DNA of 64,000 nt from Beaufortia kweichowensis (taxonomy: Eukaryota > Chordata > Actinopteri > Cypriniformes > Gastromyzontidae), in NCBI GenBank assembly GCA_019155185.1, contig CM032799.1:401001-465000 (forward strand). Direction: 5' to 3'. The notes under the pieces were generated by a model. The model made no database searches and was not told the origin of the DNA. It saw only the letters and a program-made list of their open reading frames with translations. Both the position numbers and the translations under genes were made by a program. Below are positions 26,871-39,411 of this stretch, piece after piece. Every line of letters starts with the position of its first letter. Position 1 is the stretch's first letter.

Positions 26871-27395
26871 GCCACTTGTACGGTACCTAATTTCTTACAT
26901 ATGTATTATGTTTAAATCTAAGTGTATTTTACTATTTTATTTTTAGAGACAAAAGTGAGAAAATATTAAAATAATAAATTAAATTGATTGTATATCAAGA
27001 AAATAATGTCATTTACCAATTTAATAATATTTTTAAAATATACATTTTCAGTACAATTATGTACATACAGTAAGTGTAGTTATAACTTTCTCTCTGCCAA
27101 CCACAAACACACACTTACAATCTTAACCAAGCTTATAGGAGGAAAAAATCAAGTCAATCCAAGGCCCATTATCATAGGAGTAAAAGATCATTAAAGGTGA
27201 GTGGAGATTGCAGTGTGTCAGAGCTGATAATGGTCTCAGTCTCCGTCTGTCCGTCTCTATGTTCTGTCCAGACCGTCACCTCTCTCCAGCGCAGGTCTGA
27301 CCCCAACAGACCTCTCTTAAATGAGCCTGAATAATGTTTCCACAGAGCTCTAATGATTGCTTTTCTCTCTCTACGGTTTGCCCGTTCTCTCACAG
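23098..27395 (+). other. pard3b: Intron (4.3 kb)
   Basis: No additional exon seen. Has a repeat-like stretch beginning TTAAAGTCCCCATGAACTAA near 23609 (to about 23955) and a GA tract (26716-26866). The rest is ordinary intronic sequence. Acceptor CACAG ends at 27395. Confidence 0.85.
26716..26866 (+). repeat. (GA)n microsatellite, interrupted
   Basis: About 150 bp of GA, with GCAGAGACAG-type interruptions near 26794-26822. Confidence 0.97.
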
Positions 27396-27489
27396 TTTCG
27401 AACGGGGGATACGGATACATGGAAGAGGGGGATGATGAAGGGCTGTCCGCTAATCCACACAGACAGGACAGCGTGAAGCTTCAGCAGAG
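27396..27489 (+). CDS. pard3b: PAR3B exon: acidic linker exon
   Basis: 94-bp exon: two bases completing a valine codon (G plus TT), 30 codons, and two bases of a serine codon completed by the next exon. Acceptor CACAG to 27395; donor GTAACA at 27490. The peptide SNGGYGYMEEGDDEG is acidic and glycine-rich, followed by LSANPHRQDSVKLQQ. It aligns loosely with the NDGWAES-type acidic stretch of mammalian PAR3B. Probably disordered. Splice phases at both ends match the neighbours exactly, which is the main support. Confidence 0.87.
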
Positions 27490-28138
27490 GTAACATGGAT
27501 TTTTTCTGACCATGGAAATTGACAAACATGTCTCTTGGTCATTGTAGGGGTTGACCAGTTAACTAGTCGATCGTTTCTGCCAATAGTCAACATGTTGGGT
27601 CTGTGTTGACCAGTCACAGGTCACATGACATTCCTGTGTGCACACTGTCTCCTAGTGTAGCTGCAAGTCATTTGTTACTGTGTGCATACATTTCAAAAAC
27701 ACACAAACGTGAACAATGTGTGCAAACATGAACAAGCCGAGTGTTGCAGAAATGTTCATACATGCTAAAGTTCCTGCATACTGCCCGGAAATGAACAAAC
27801 CAGATGTCGACAGAAACCGTAAGTGAGTGACCGATGCGATCGACAGATTGACCACTTGTTGAACTATTTATGACAATTTAAGCATCATGAATATGTCAAG
27901 ATATCAACAGTGTGAGCTCAGCTGTATGAACGTTCTCTTTGCTTTGCTTTAAGCTGTTTTTATTCTATACATGAATACTGCTCGTGCTGAATGACTTTTC
28001 TTAATCATTTAGATAAGTTCATCTTGACCCACCATCTAACTAACTATTTTTAGGTGACTGAAAGTTGGGTTGGGTTAATAAAATGCATATTCAGATGTAA
28101 TGCTAGACAATACTAAAATGCTTCCTGTATATATCCAG
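27490..28138 (+). other. pard3b: Short intron (649 bp)
   Basis: Contains a possible repeat with weakly complementary ends (GGGGTTGACCAGTTAACTAG near 27548; CGATCGACAGATTGACCA near 27836). No exon seen. Acceptor ATATCCAG ends at 28138. Confidence 0.7.
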
Positions 28139-28230
28139 TGTGAATTCAGGTCTTCGTTCAGCTGACGTGTCTGTGACAGATGGACGTGTGGAGCAGAATC
28201 ATGTGAAGTCTTCCAAGAGCATGGATCTGG
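28139..28230 (+). CDS. pard3b: PAR3B exon ending in the SKSMDL motif
   Basis: 92-bp exon: one base completing a serine codon (AG plus T), 30 codons, and a final G of a codon shared with the next exon. Acceptor ATATCCAG to 28138; donor GTGAGA at 28231. The peptide runs VNSGLRSADVSVTDG and ends VKSSKSMDL. The SKSMDL motif occurs at the same place in vertebrate PAR3 and PAR3B, directly before an often alternatively spliced short segment. The upstream half is divergent. The G-ending phase 1 donor can join either the candidate cassette at 36030 (giving Asp) or the exon at 47307 (giving Gly). Confidence 0.93.
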
Positions 28231-28589
28231 GTGAGACGGCTGCCCCTGTAATCTCACATCACTCACATTAAGAGAAGGGAATCGTCACAGTTCTGTCAGT
28301 AGTATGTATGTGTGTAGCAGTCTTGGTTTTGCCGTGACGTGTGTGCTGCAGCATGTTGAGCTTTGGTGCTTTTGAGAACAATGCAAATCCATCTTGTGAC
28401 TTTTCAGTTATAATATTTACCTTCTCCTTATCATTTCTGTTCTGTCCAATAAAAGGCCAAATGATTCAGTATAAAATAAAGGCAATTGTATTTAACATAG
28501 CTTTTGAAATATGAAGAAAAAATGAAGTCAAAATGAAGAAATCGTGCCAAGGAGCTCTGTAACTCTGTACCATTGGGAATCTTTTCTTA

Positions 28590-28664
28590 CATTTACATTT
28601 ACATTTACATCTAGGCATTTAGCTGACGCTTTTATCCAAAGCGACTTACAAATATTAGGAGACA
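28590..28664 (-). repeat. SINE-like tail, minus orientation
   Basis: Starts with repeated ACATTT units, then CTAGGCATTTAGCTGACGC and TATCCAAAGCGACTTACAAA. Near-identical to 16303-16358, including the following TATTAGGAGACAAT. Confidence 0.7.
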
Positions 28665-29756
28665 ATGCTGTGGCTGTGTACATAAAAAGTACTATTTTAG
28701 TCCATTTTGATCAGTGAATAAGTAATAAATATAACAAATAATTTGCTTCTTAGTGAGCAATGCAGTTTATTTGAATGTTAAATTTCCCGATTGTGACATT
28801 GATCTTATTCCGAAGATGTTTTATTGTACCTGTGAGAGGATTTCATAAACACACTACATATTCAAAATATCTATCAAGAGAATTGAAAGCCGTCCACTTG
28901 CTCTCCAATCTTTCCGATATGAAATGTAGCCCGACTGGTCTAAGTGCATGCTGGGGGACGAATCGATGCCGCTCCCCACCGTAACACAATTAATCCGTGT
29001 TGCGCGTTCCAACATTACCTTGAAAATCTAATCACCGGCCTCCTGTATCTGATACATCAGCCGCAGTTACAAACCAAATCTGTGTCACATAATGGCGTTT
29101 AAAAATACACTTGTGAAAATATTATAAAGGTCGGGTGGGGGCCGGTGACCCCGCGACTGTAGCGATGGTGGGCAGCACAATGGCCAGCCTGAGCGGACCC
29201 CGCGGTCCAATTCAACCCTGAATAAAACTCACTGTAATTTGGTTCCAAGTGCTGGGTATGAAATTGGATCGTCTTTGATATGAGCACTAGGATATTAATA
29301 ATACATAACCAATAAAGAGAGCCCCCTTTAGTTCATGAATAATAGAAAGTTTGAATAGTTTTTTAATTGAAATTTTTTGGTGTACGCTCACATTCACACG
29401 GGCATGAGCACATTAAAGGAAAAAACGGGGAGTTATGCCCCTCCCGGGCTTCTCTCTGGGTGCCCTCGGAGGCGTGAAGAGCTGTGAGGATATAAACCTG
29501 TAGGGTGGATTTAGGTTTAGAGCTGTGATAATGGCTTTGTTTTGATTATTGTTTATAGGGCAGAATACCAGAGCTGTGGGCAGACCAGTGACTTCATTAA
29601 TAAAGAGCGCAGAAAGTGCTTTTGTAAATGGTCATGGGATTGTAGATTAATCCTTCCTCTTATTTTTCATCAGAAAACAATACAGTACCTGAGGAACAGA
29701 GGCGTAACAGTCAAGGCTCAAGAAAATTTGTTATTTCTAATATATTGTATATTTCT

Positions 29757-30135
29757 GTAACACTTTAGAGTAGAGTTAGATTTGTTATCGATAGGTAATC
29801 CATTAGTTAACATAAACTAACAATAAACAATGTTTCTACAGAATTTATTATTCATAGTTTATGTTTATACACATTTAAAATCAAACGTTTTATGCGTTAA
29901 CATGAGCAATAAACTAGCATGAACAAAAAGTGTATTGGCATTAACAAACATGAACATAATAAATGCTGTAAACTATATTACTCATTGTTAGGGTTGCAAA
30001 AGGGTGGTACATTTCTGCTAAATTTCCAAATATTTGGAAATGTTCTGGAAATGTTCCACCCTTTGCAACCCTACTTCATTGTTAGTTTGTGTTCGCTAAT
30101 GCATTTACAAACTCAACTTTATTGTAAAGTGTTAC
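29757..30135. mobile_element. Non-autonomous DNA element with GTAACACTTTA inverted ends
   Basis: The left end reads GTAACACTTTA (29757-29767) and the right end is its exact complement TAAAGTGTTAC (30125-30135). Between them are several GTTAACATAAACTAACA-type segments known from fish interspersed repeats. No coding capacity. It is interrupted by a second insertion at about 29992-30075. Related diverged text is at about 42380-42460. Confidence 0.65.
29992..30075. mobile_element. Short palindromic element nested in the 29757-30135 element
   Basis: Ends are complementary (GGGTTGCAAAAGGGTGG on the left, CCACCCTTTGCAACCC on the right) with one mismatch. The middle is itself palindromic (AATTTCCAAATATTTGGAAAT). 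It is flanked on both sides by TCATTGTTAG (29982-29991 and 30076-30085), which looks like a target-site duplication of 8-10 bp. This suits an hAT-type MITE. Confidence 0.7.
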
Positions 30136-30149
30136 CTGTATTTCCATTT

Positions 30150-30390
30150 ATGAAACAGTCAATAGTTGTATTTTATTCATGATAAAGCACAGCTATGAGT
30201 GCTCTACCCAACGATTCTGCCATCAAGCAACATGAACATATATTACAGTCAGTCAGGGACTATTTTTTCCAGCGGAAGGAAGACTTTCAGTGATTTTCAG
30301 ATCATTTTAAGCTTAACATCTCTGTCATGACTAAATGTCGTTCAGATGTGACTTATTGACGATAAAGCCTTTCGTACCTTATTGCTTACA
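30150..30390. repeat. Dispersed repeat, copy 2 (copy 1 at about 16455-16790)
   Basis: Same ordered phrases as copy 1: GTCAATAGTTGTATTTTATTC, AAAGCACAGCTATGAG, TCAGGGAC, GCGGAAGG and CTTTCGTACCTTATTGCTTA. Confidence 0.6.
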
Positions 30391-32654
30391 TATATGATAC
30401 AGTTATGATTAATATGAATTTATTATGGTTAATCGATAAGGTTTCTGGACACATTGTGAGGGGGAAGGAGGATATGATTGTAATGAAAAGTGTGATGTAA
30501 TAAAGTATTTTTGTATTTAAAAGCAGAATGTAATGTCTTGGATTAGATTTTAGGGTAAAATATGATTCAGACATCTTGATATTCACTGGATTAGTGCATG
30601 TGTGTAGTTACATTGAACTGTGGTGGAACACAGGTTTGAGTCAGCACCTCCCACTCATCATTTCCTGTCCTCTCTCTCGTGTGCACTACTAGTTTTATGT
30701 AACCCATACCTGCAGGAAGTACTCAAACGGCGGTCCCGACAGCGCTCCACAGTGCAGTTTAAGGGAGTCTGACGCCGTGTGTCTTTTTTAGCACGAGCCG
30801 CATGGGACAGCGATGACAGACTTCTCCCACCTTTCCTCCCTCAGGATAGAGACAGGAAAGAGGAGTAATGAGAAGGAGAGAGGAGATTATAGAGGTGCAG
30901 ATGAGTAGAGAGAGAAAGAGGGTCCGCTGGATGACTGCCTCCGAGGAATGGACGGATCACTAAAACAGAAATGAGATGGCCGCTTTTGACAATCATTTTC
31001 TATACGGGTGTGATGTGTGTAAAAATTGAATGTTCACCATGAGAATTGAACAGTGCAGCACATTTCCACACATTAGCTAAGGATGACCCTATTAGTTCGG
31101 CTTTTTTCCGTAACATGGCGAGCGAGGAATATTTAACTCTCCTAAAACGACGGATGCAGCAGAATTTCAATTACACTTCATTAGTTTTCCATATTTGGTT
31201 CCCGCAAAGTAATGTTTCTGTTGCGGCAGTCGACTACGCCGACAATTGATTGGTTTGCATTACTGTAATGGTGTAAGCTTGTGCGTTTCTAGTTTTTCAC
31301 AAAACACTTCCTCACTTCAAATTACATCCATTTCAGTTAGTTCCTATATAAGATAATAAAGCAGCATACAGGATGCAGAGGAATATTTGATCTCTCTGAA
31401 CTTGTTTAATGACCCCATCTCCACTCGCACCCGGAGCCGGCACACATCTAATCCACCGCTGGAGTCGATCATTTACAGATCACCTCATCTGTCTAAAAAC
31501 TCATCCTGAGCAGTCCGTTAGGAATATAAGAGCTTCATGAGGTGTGCCGTGCCTTTAAAGTGCTTCTTCGTGATTACTGGAGTATATATTTTTATGATAA
31601 AGCATTTAATTAATTTTGGTTTTATAAGCGTAATTAACTAGCTGGGGGCAATTGTAGTGACGCTTTACTTAATAGGATTGGTTAAAAAGCATCTCATTTT
31701 TGATTAATGACATCTTTATTATTAAAAATACCAAGATTGCGACTACTTCGGTTGTTTAAAACCATCTCCTCATCTGATAGTAGGCAAGATTTGGCTGAAA
31801 ATGTTTTGTACTGAAATTACAGTCATGACTTTTGTCAATTGTAAACCACAAACAATATATTATACATTGTGTTATGAGTATACAAGTGAAAATGGGATGT
31901 ACTTGCATTACAGTGAATTGTGGGACACCGTGACTGTCCCGGGGAAACTCATCAGATCACCTAGCTAATTTGGCCAAAAATATTTGGAGATAAGCAAACA
32001 GGACAAAACAGTAAATCTGCCCATTATAAACAAGCAAAATATTTTCAAGTAAATCAATATTGAATTTAATCACATTCAGAATGAGAATTGAAGTTCTTGG
32101 TGAATTGGATTTGAATCAAATGCAGAAGTTATTGGCGATACCCGGCTCTACCGCTTAATTGCAAATATATTTGATCATTTACCAAACAAAAACGACTCGA
32201 TCTGAATAACTGCAGCAGTGAGTGAACTGTGTAAAATAAATACAAGCATAATTGCATTTCTCACATAAACCTAATACCAACCCCTCCAGAGAAAATGCTT
32301 CTTCTTCACGTGCTCGTACGATTGCTCTCACAGGCTTTTATTCTTGGCTTCTTTTCATCAGAAACTGTCCTAAATGCTTGTCTTTCATCTTCGTGTGGAG
32401 GTCCAAGGCCAAAGTGAGTTATTCTCCTGAGCTTTTGTTCTCACCAGCGGGGTAGGAATACATTCGCTCGATGAGTGCGCGTTCTTACCGAGAAGCGTTA
32501 TTCATTGACCTATTTTGTATTGTTTTTTCTCTCTCCCTGGAATCAGAATTAGATTTGTAATGCGGGGAAACACTATTATACATGATCTGTTTTAGGAATG
32601 GAGCGATCAGAAAAACAGGAAATAATTGTCTATAAAGGATAGATGTTGTACAAT

Positions 32655-33020
32655 AGATGTGTGTGTGTGTGTGTGTATGAGGGTTAGGGTGAGGGTTACA
32701 TGATACAATACACTTATGTACAATATGAAGCTATGGAAAGTCCCCTTAAACATGGAAACCGTGTGTTCGTCCGTGCATGCGTGTGTGTGTGTGTAATCCT
32801 AAAGTGTAGATACCGAATGTCCCCATCAAGACAATAATACCAGTCATTTTTTACTGAACTGCTTTAAAATCCTATAAATGATGCTTTTTTGACAAAGTAG
32901 AAATGTAGAAAGGTGTGTGTGAGGTTTAGGGGATCGAATACACAGTTTGTGCAGTATAAAAATCATTATGTCCAAGGAAAGTTCCCATAAAACATGGAAA
33001 CCGAACGTGTGTGTGTGTAT
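32655..33020 (+). repeat. Pair of direct GT-rich fish repeat units
   Basis: Two diverged copies of a unit occur about 245 bp apart (near 32659-32780 and 32910-33018). Each has a GTGTGTGTG run, AGGTTTAGGG- or GGGTTAGGGT-like text, an AATACAC-TTGTACAGTATAAA-like segment, GGAAAGT-CCC and AACATGGAAACC. This is a common cypriniform tandem unit. Confidence 0.6.
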
Positions 33021-34566
33021 ATGAATTAAAGAGAAATGAAGAATCATTTGTTTTAGTTGTTTGTCTTGGTTTGTTCACTTTGGTGAGAGATCAATAACAC
33101 TTTTTATACAAACGGCACTATATTTACCTGTTTTTGTTATATCTGAACTTTATTTTGGTATTTGCTGAGGAATGCATCAGTGTTAATATTGCTCATACTG
33201 TGTTAAGCGTTAAGTATTAAACTCAAGCCTCTTGTTGATGCCACATGAATGACACGGTACCTCAAGCAAATCTGATTTATTAGATTTTCTCCTGGAGGAA
33301 AATAGATCAAGTGACAAAAAAGTTTGTAGAATTAGATCAGAAAACTTTTGCGAGGTTAGTTTTGCAAAGACAAGCATATTCTTTTTAAACTTGTGTATTA
33401 TGTACTTATTTCAGAAGCTCTGTGTTTTTAACGCTATAGTGCTATTGTAATAGACTTTCAAAGGGTAAAGACTTAAGTTATGTGGGACATTACATGGGCT
33501 TCTGTAAGCTGATTGGCTAAAGCTTCATGCACACCTTTGTATTTGGGACAAAGGATAAGCAAATTGTTCCACACAATAGCACATTGTTTTACACAAACAT
33601 ACTCACTTCCTCTCACAGCAGGAAGCAGTGCTGCCAGCCAACAGACTCAACAGCCAGTTATTTTTGCTGCTGAGTCAATAAGCTTTTGCACATTTGAAAA
33701 AGACAATAATGACATAATTACTCCTCCTCCTTTTACAGACTCATTTGTGACAATTTGCTTTTGTTGTTCTAGTCCTGCTCGACTAAATCACAATCATAAT
33801 TTATATGCTTTTCAATATACGTTTCACAGAGAACCCAACGTGTCCCAGTCTGAAATCTCTAATGAGATCTGCAGTATTAAATATTTCATTTGTGTTTATC
33901 TTTATGTTTGTTTGTTTGTATATTTACACAATTATTTTTCGCAGCAAGCTTTTAATAGCGAGCGTGATCTGTCATCACATGACGGATCGTGACCCGCTGA
34001 GAGCGGTGTTTGGCTCTCTATCTCTCGTCTGCTGGGAAAAATCGACCTCATGAAAAATGAATAGGATTATTTAAAAGAGATTGCAATGTAATGAAAACCT
34101 ATTACTGGGTGCTAGTCTGCAGCTAGCTCGCCGGCATGCGCGTCTCTCCCTACAAATCCTTTTTCTGTGGATTACCCGCCTCAATTTAACATCATATCAT
34201 ATTTGTCACAAGACCTGAACCCCTATAGCCCAGCTCTTAATGTTTCCTGTAAATATCTGCCCTGTATTTTTATTTGGACTTTGTACACAATTCACTTCTG
34301 AGGGTAGCAGAGAGGGCTGGAATAGAAACTAGTCAAATAATGTAAATCACAGAAGCTCTTGAATAGCAAAATGTATTTTTCTCTTTCTTTTGGCCGGGTT
34401 TTATGATTTATTGTCAGTATAACTCGAGTTCTGGATGTGAGGAGTTATATTTTAACACTCAGCTGAACACGGGCCTTCCAACCCTGATGTTAATACTGCT
34501 GTCCAGATATCTGTCTTGGCTTTAAACTGGACTTGTGGTTAGAACATGAGAACAACAGGACGGACA

Positions 34567-34887
<321 letters not shown>

Positions 34888-35752
34888 GTCCCTGTGGTAA
34901 TACTTGAAATGAATAGCATGTCCTGTGGTTGTGTGGTCATGTTGTTTACAAGCGTGTGGAAAAAAGCTTTTTACTTTTAGATCTAAGCAATCTTAGCTCC
35001 CTACAGGTGTGCGGAAAAAGCATGTGCTGTCCACACGTATATGTAGATATGCACACACACATTTCTGCTACAGTAGTAAAATGTTGGATTTCACTTTCCA
35101 GTTTCATTGTTTTATGATCCCTAATGTTTCCCATTAACAGTTCAGTAATTTCATAATTACTGTAATTTAGTTGCAATTAAGTTTATTAAGAAGGAACCCA
35201 AAATAAATGTTTGTAACTGTGTAGTTCAAATAAATTACCAAAAATTGTTTTAGTTTTAACTGTGTAAAGTCAATGAATGGTTATGAGTCATTCTTACCAT
35301 TTCATTAAAATGAATCTGCTCTTGAGAATCATTTGTGCATAAACCGCACTGTACTGGTGGCAATAAATGTTTGTAATGGAAACAAAGCAACAGAAAGATG
35401 TATTTAAAAGATATATTTATAGTCTTTGTGTTATTTAACAGTGCATGGAAGTATCAGAGCTTCAGTGACACAAATGATATATGCTTGATAACTTGAGCAA
35501 AATGAGTTAATGGCTACTGACTTGTCATAAATAGACTGTTGCTATACATTATATGTACCACATCCTGTTCATTTTGTTTTAAAAAGGTGAGAATCAGTGT
35601 AAAAAAACATTTTGCTGAATAAAACACACACGAACAGTCAGTATTTTATTGCATTGGCAGAGGAATGCAGGTGTTCGAGAACCAATAAGAAAATTTAAAA
35701 TCATGAAAATCATTGAGTTCCAGTGTTTTTGAAACAAATGGTTTGGTTTTCT

Positions 35753-36027
<275 letters not shown>

Positions 36028-36029
36028 AG

Positions 36030-36089
36030 ATGAAAGCAACATGTATGCTTTGTCAAGACAGAAGGCAGCTAATGCACGCACGCCCGCTT
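36030..36089 (+). CDS. pard3b: Probable alternative PAR3B cassette exon (20 codons)
   Basis: 60 bp, phase 1 at both ends. Joined to exon 28139-28230 it gives Asp (G plus AT) then ESNMYALSRQKAANARTPA. Its last T joins the GG of exon 47307 to make Trp. As I remember it, mammalian PAR3B follows SKSMDL with a segment of the form DES....L..QK of nearly the same length, ending in an aromatic residue shared across the junction. PAR3 has DET........QKA at the same place. The acceptor AG follows a 270-bp CT tract. The donor (CTT then GTTTTA) is weak. Skipping keeps the frame and gives Gly. The alternative is a decaying exon no longer spliced. Confidence 0.6.
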
Positions 36090-38946
36090 GTTTTAGATCA
36101 GAGCGGACGCACACGCTCATGCCCACAGCTGTGTCCAGTCTGCCTGCAGTGACCCGCTGATAGACTTGTTCCGTCGTGGGTTGTGTTTGATGGATTGACC
36201 CCTGAGGGCCGAAGGTAGACCACTATAGAGAGCACGCAGGGCCGTGTGGGTCTGAAAGGGAGGGTTTCAAACATAAAGTCTTGATTCTTTTCCTGTTCCA
36301 TGTGTACCGCCTCAAGCTACGTTTGGATGCTGGTAAAACATCATAAACACAGCCTGTTCTTTAAAGCAAAACCGTTGCAGTCTTTGTCCAGGAGGCATCA
36401 TTGAAATAGTACAACTTAGTGTAAACCAGTGAAATATGTGATTTAGCCTCCGGCCTTTAGTTCATCTAGTATGTAACTATAATGGATTGCAGGTAGAGAA
36501 GGGACCTGGTGCCCTGTGAGCAGTTTTTGGCCTTTTTTCAAAACCATATTTTTGTCTGTGAAGTATTGTAAAAAGCTGCCGTTCCACATTAGCATTTTTT
36601 GGGCTTCATAGGCTCATTCAGAAGTGGTGGTATTCGTATATTGATCAAGTAATTTCATGGCATAGCCATACATGAAGTTTTTACTGCAAATTAAATCCAT
36701 ACTGAAATCTCAGATTCCATGTTGTGCTAAAAAACACATCCTTTTCTGTATATTTTATACGGTATTTTTACGTCCTGTCACTGACCTATGGACATACTAG
36801 TGTTGAATGGTATATAACATCCTAGGCTCATCTGCTGTATGCTTAAAATATGGCATGTGCCTTTGAAGCCTAAAGCAGCTCTCAAAGGTTTCAGACGCAG
36901 CTCATATACCCACATGATAAGTGTACATTATGTGTGTGGCCCTCGAACACGTTTCCACCAGATGCTTTTTACCTTCTGATCCCTGTCTTCCCCTTCACCC
37001 TTGGCTTCTTCTCTCCACACCCTCCCGCTCGTCCTCTGTAGTCTGGTCTTCACCTGTGGGTTCAGAGACAGTACAGTAACACTTCCCCTCTCATCTGTCT
37101 TTCTTACTCTGTTCTTATTCAGTGTATTGTAAGGAGAGCATCACTTTCAAATGGGTCTCCCACAGAGACCACATGTGACCTCTGACCTCTTAAGGTCCCG
37201 TATCCTGTGTTTCAGAGTTGGATGTGAGACATTCCTGCTTGATATCGTATCTCTAGCTTATGCCTATAAAGCATTCTGACCAAGATTCAATTCTTCTGTG
37301 AATCAAAGCAAAAAAAAACAAAACATTTTTCAACATCTAATGAAATGTTTAAACATCTCATCTAAAAAATCCTTAGCGGTTATGATCAATTACACATGGG
37401 TGTGATGATCAGGTTTAAATACAGTAGTTTATAAGAAAACTAAAGAGCAATATTAGTATTTGCTTTGTGTGCAGTTATGAGAAGATTAGTTACAGTGTTT
37501 TACAATGTCACTTTAGTGAAGAAACGGTCTTATACTGAAATACTGAAACTTTGACTCAAAGTATTTGTTGATTTTTATTTTTATTATTATTTTTTTTATT
37601 TGATAGTGTCTCAATACACTAAATTTACTTCAGATAAAACAAAAATATGGTGCACTATATCCTGTGCATTCTTCATGGATGTTTTCTCTTCCTCTTGTTT
37701 GAATCATACAGTGTTTCAGCAGTTGTCGAGTTGTACTTTACCTGTATGATTCACGCTCATCTTCAAAGTTATTAGAAATTCAGTCCTTTCATATTGAGTG
37801 AAATGCATCAGTAGATCTTACATGACTTGTGTAGAATTGTACATAATGTATTTGCAAGATTCGTTGTTCTTTCTTGTCAGACAATCTTAGCAACGGCCTC
37901 TACAGATTCCTTTGTTCATGTGGGTTTAGTCATTTTCCATTCTGTACACATGTCTGTGGTTTCTCTTGCAGTGTGTTTTCCCTGTGGCGTAAAATCCAGG
38001 CATTGAATATTAACTCACTTTTGGCATGTCCTGTGCATTTCTTCTGTAGCCGGACGGTAGTAAAAAAGGGGGTTAGTAATACGTTTAATAAACCAATCCA
38101 TTCTCTGGATGTTTTACTGATGCCCAGACTAATGTTTATTGACAAGATGTGAAGGCTTTGCTGACTAGGTGGGTTTGGTAAAGCTTGGCTCTGAAAAAAA
38201 GCCCCAATGCGTCTTTATGAGCTTTGACATATTTAATTAGCAGGATGGTCTTAAGAGCCCTTGCACTGGGCTTTTAATCTCCCTAAAACCTTCTCGCTAC
38301 TGGATTTCTGTTCTCCCGCCTGCTTTCTCCCCATCACTCCTCATATTCTTTCACGTTTCTTAGCCTCAGCCTTTCTTGGCAGGCCCGGTTCCTCCCACAC
38401 GTGATTCCTTGCCTCGGAATCCAATTCCCATCAAAATTGTGTTACACCTCCGGCTGCGAGAGCTCCCATAACTCTCTCTGGTCGAGCAGCTCAAGGCAAT
38501 AATCTGCATCCAGCCACCAGATGCGGGAAACAGTCCAACACAATAAGGAGAACATTTTCTCTTCGCAAGTTTTGATTCCCTGTGCTTATTCAGCACCAAT
38601 ATTCTATATCATACAGGATGGTGGCCAATATTATTCCTCGCTGCAGCCTTTAATCACCACACCCAGCAATAAACAAACTTGATCCCGTTATGGTCCAGTG
38701 GATCTTAAGCATGTTGATGCAGTTTTGATGTGTTTGTTGTGTATCCTTATGCTTGTCCACGTGAGTAAGAAATGTATATCTCATGTTGGCCATGTGTCTA
38801 TCACAGAGAATTCTATCCCAGAATGCATTGCCACAAGCTTAAATGTATGTATTTAATATACATTTTATTCTATATGGGTACAAAAATAGATTAATCTAAT
38901 GATTTTCTTAAAGGTTTTTATTTGTATCAAGTCATTGGCTTACAGC

Positions 38947-39175
38947 TGCAATCTATAACTTTTTGGTTAAAAAAAACTAAAATATAAAAAATTCAAGACT
39001 GTCTCTTTACCTAATGCTGATTTGCAACGATAAATTATAATAAAGATTTATAATTTAGGCTGTCGAGTACACTTTCATACAGGAAAAGTTTGATGTCATT
39101 TGGCCCACATAAAGATTTTGCAAGTATGTAAACTGCAATTTTATGTTTCAGAAATGAAAAGCTACAGATTGCAAT
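38947..39175. mobile_element. Short element with TGCAATCT inverted ends
   Basis: Left arm TGCAATCTATAACTTTTTGG; right arm GAAAAGCTACAGATTGCA, whose complement is TGCAATCTGTAGCTTTTC. The inside is AT-rich and non-coding. Fits a MITE. Confidence 0.6.
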
Positions 39176-39381
39176 GCACGCTAAAATCAAACTGTACTGT
39201 AATCAGCCGAGTCATTTCTTCCGGCATGTGAACCTGCTGCAGATGGAGAGCGTTCCAAATAAGTCACAGTTGGTTTCACATACACAAAACTATGGACATA
39301 GATACATCCTTTTTTTTTTGACAGGTGGATATTTAGACATTCCCCTGGGTGGCAGCTCTCTTTTCTCTCTCACTTCATCAC

Positions 39382-39411
39382 ATGCTCTCTCTCTCTCTCT
39401 CTCTCTCTCTT
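39382..39411 (+). repeat. Short (CT)n microsatellite
   Basis: About 14 CT units. Confidence 0.9.

Noticed and set aside
27535..27870. Transposon with inverted ends in the 649-bp intron
   Set aside because: The two ends (GGTTGACCAGTTAACTAG and CGACAGATTGACCACTTG) match only partly. Too weak for a separate feature.
32675..32700. Telomere-like GGGTTAGGGTGAGGGTTA
   Set aside because: Only two or three degenerate units inside a common fish interspersed repeat; not an interstitial telomere tract.
33513..33992. 159-codon plus-strand frame
   Set aside because: Non-ATG start, low-complexity Tyr/Phe/Cys-rich tail, no family resemblance. Consistent with a chance frame in AT-rich intron.
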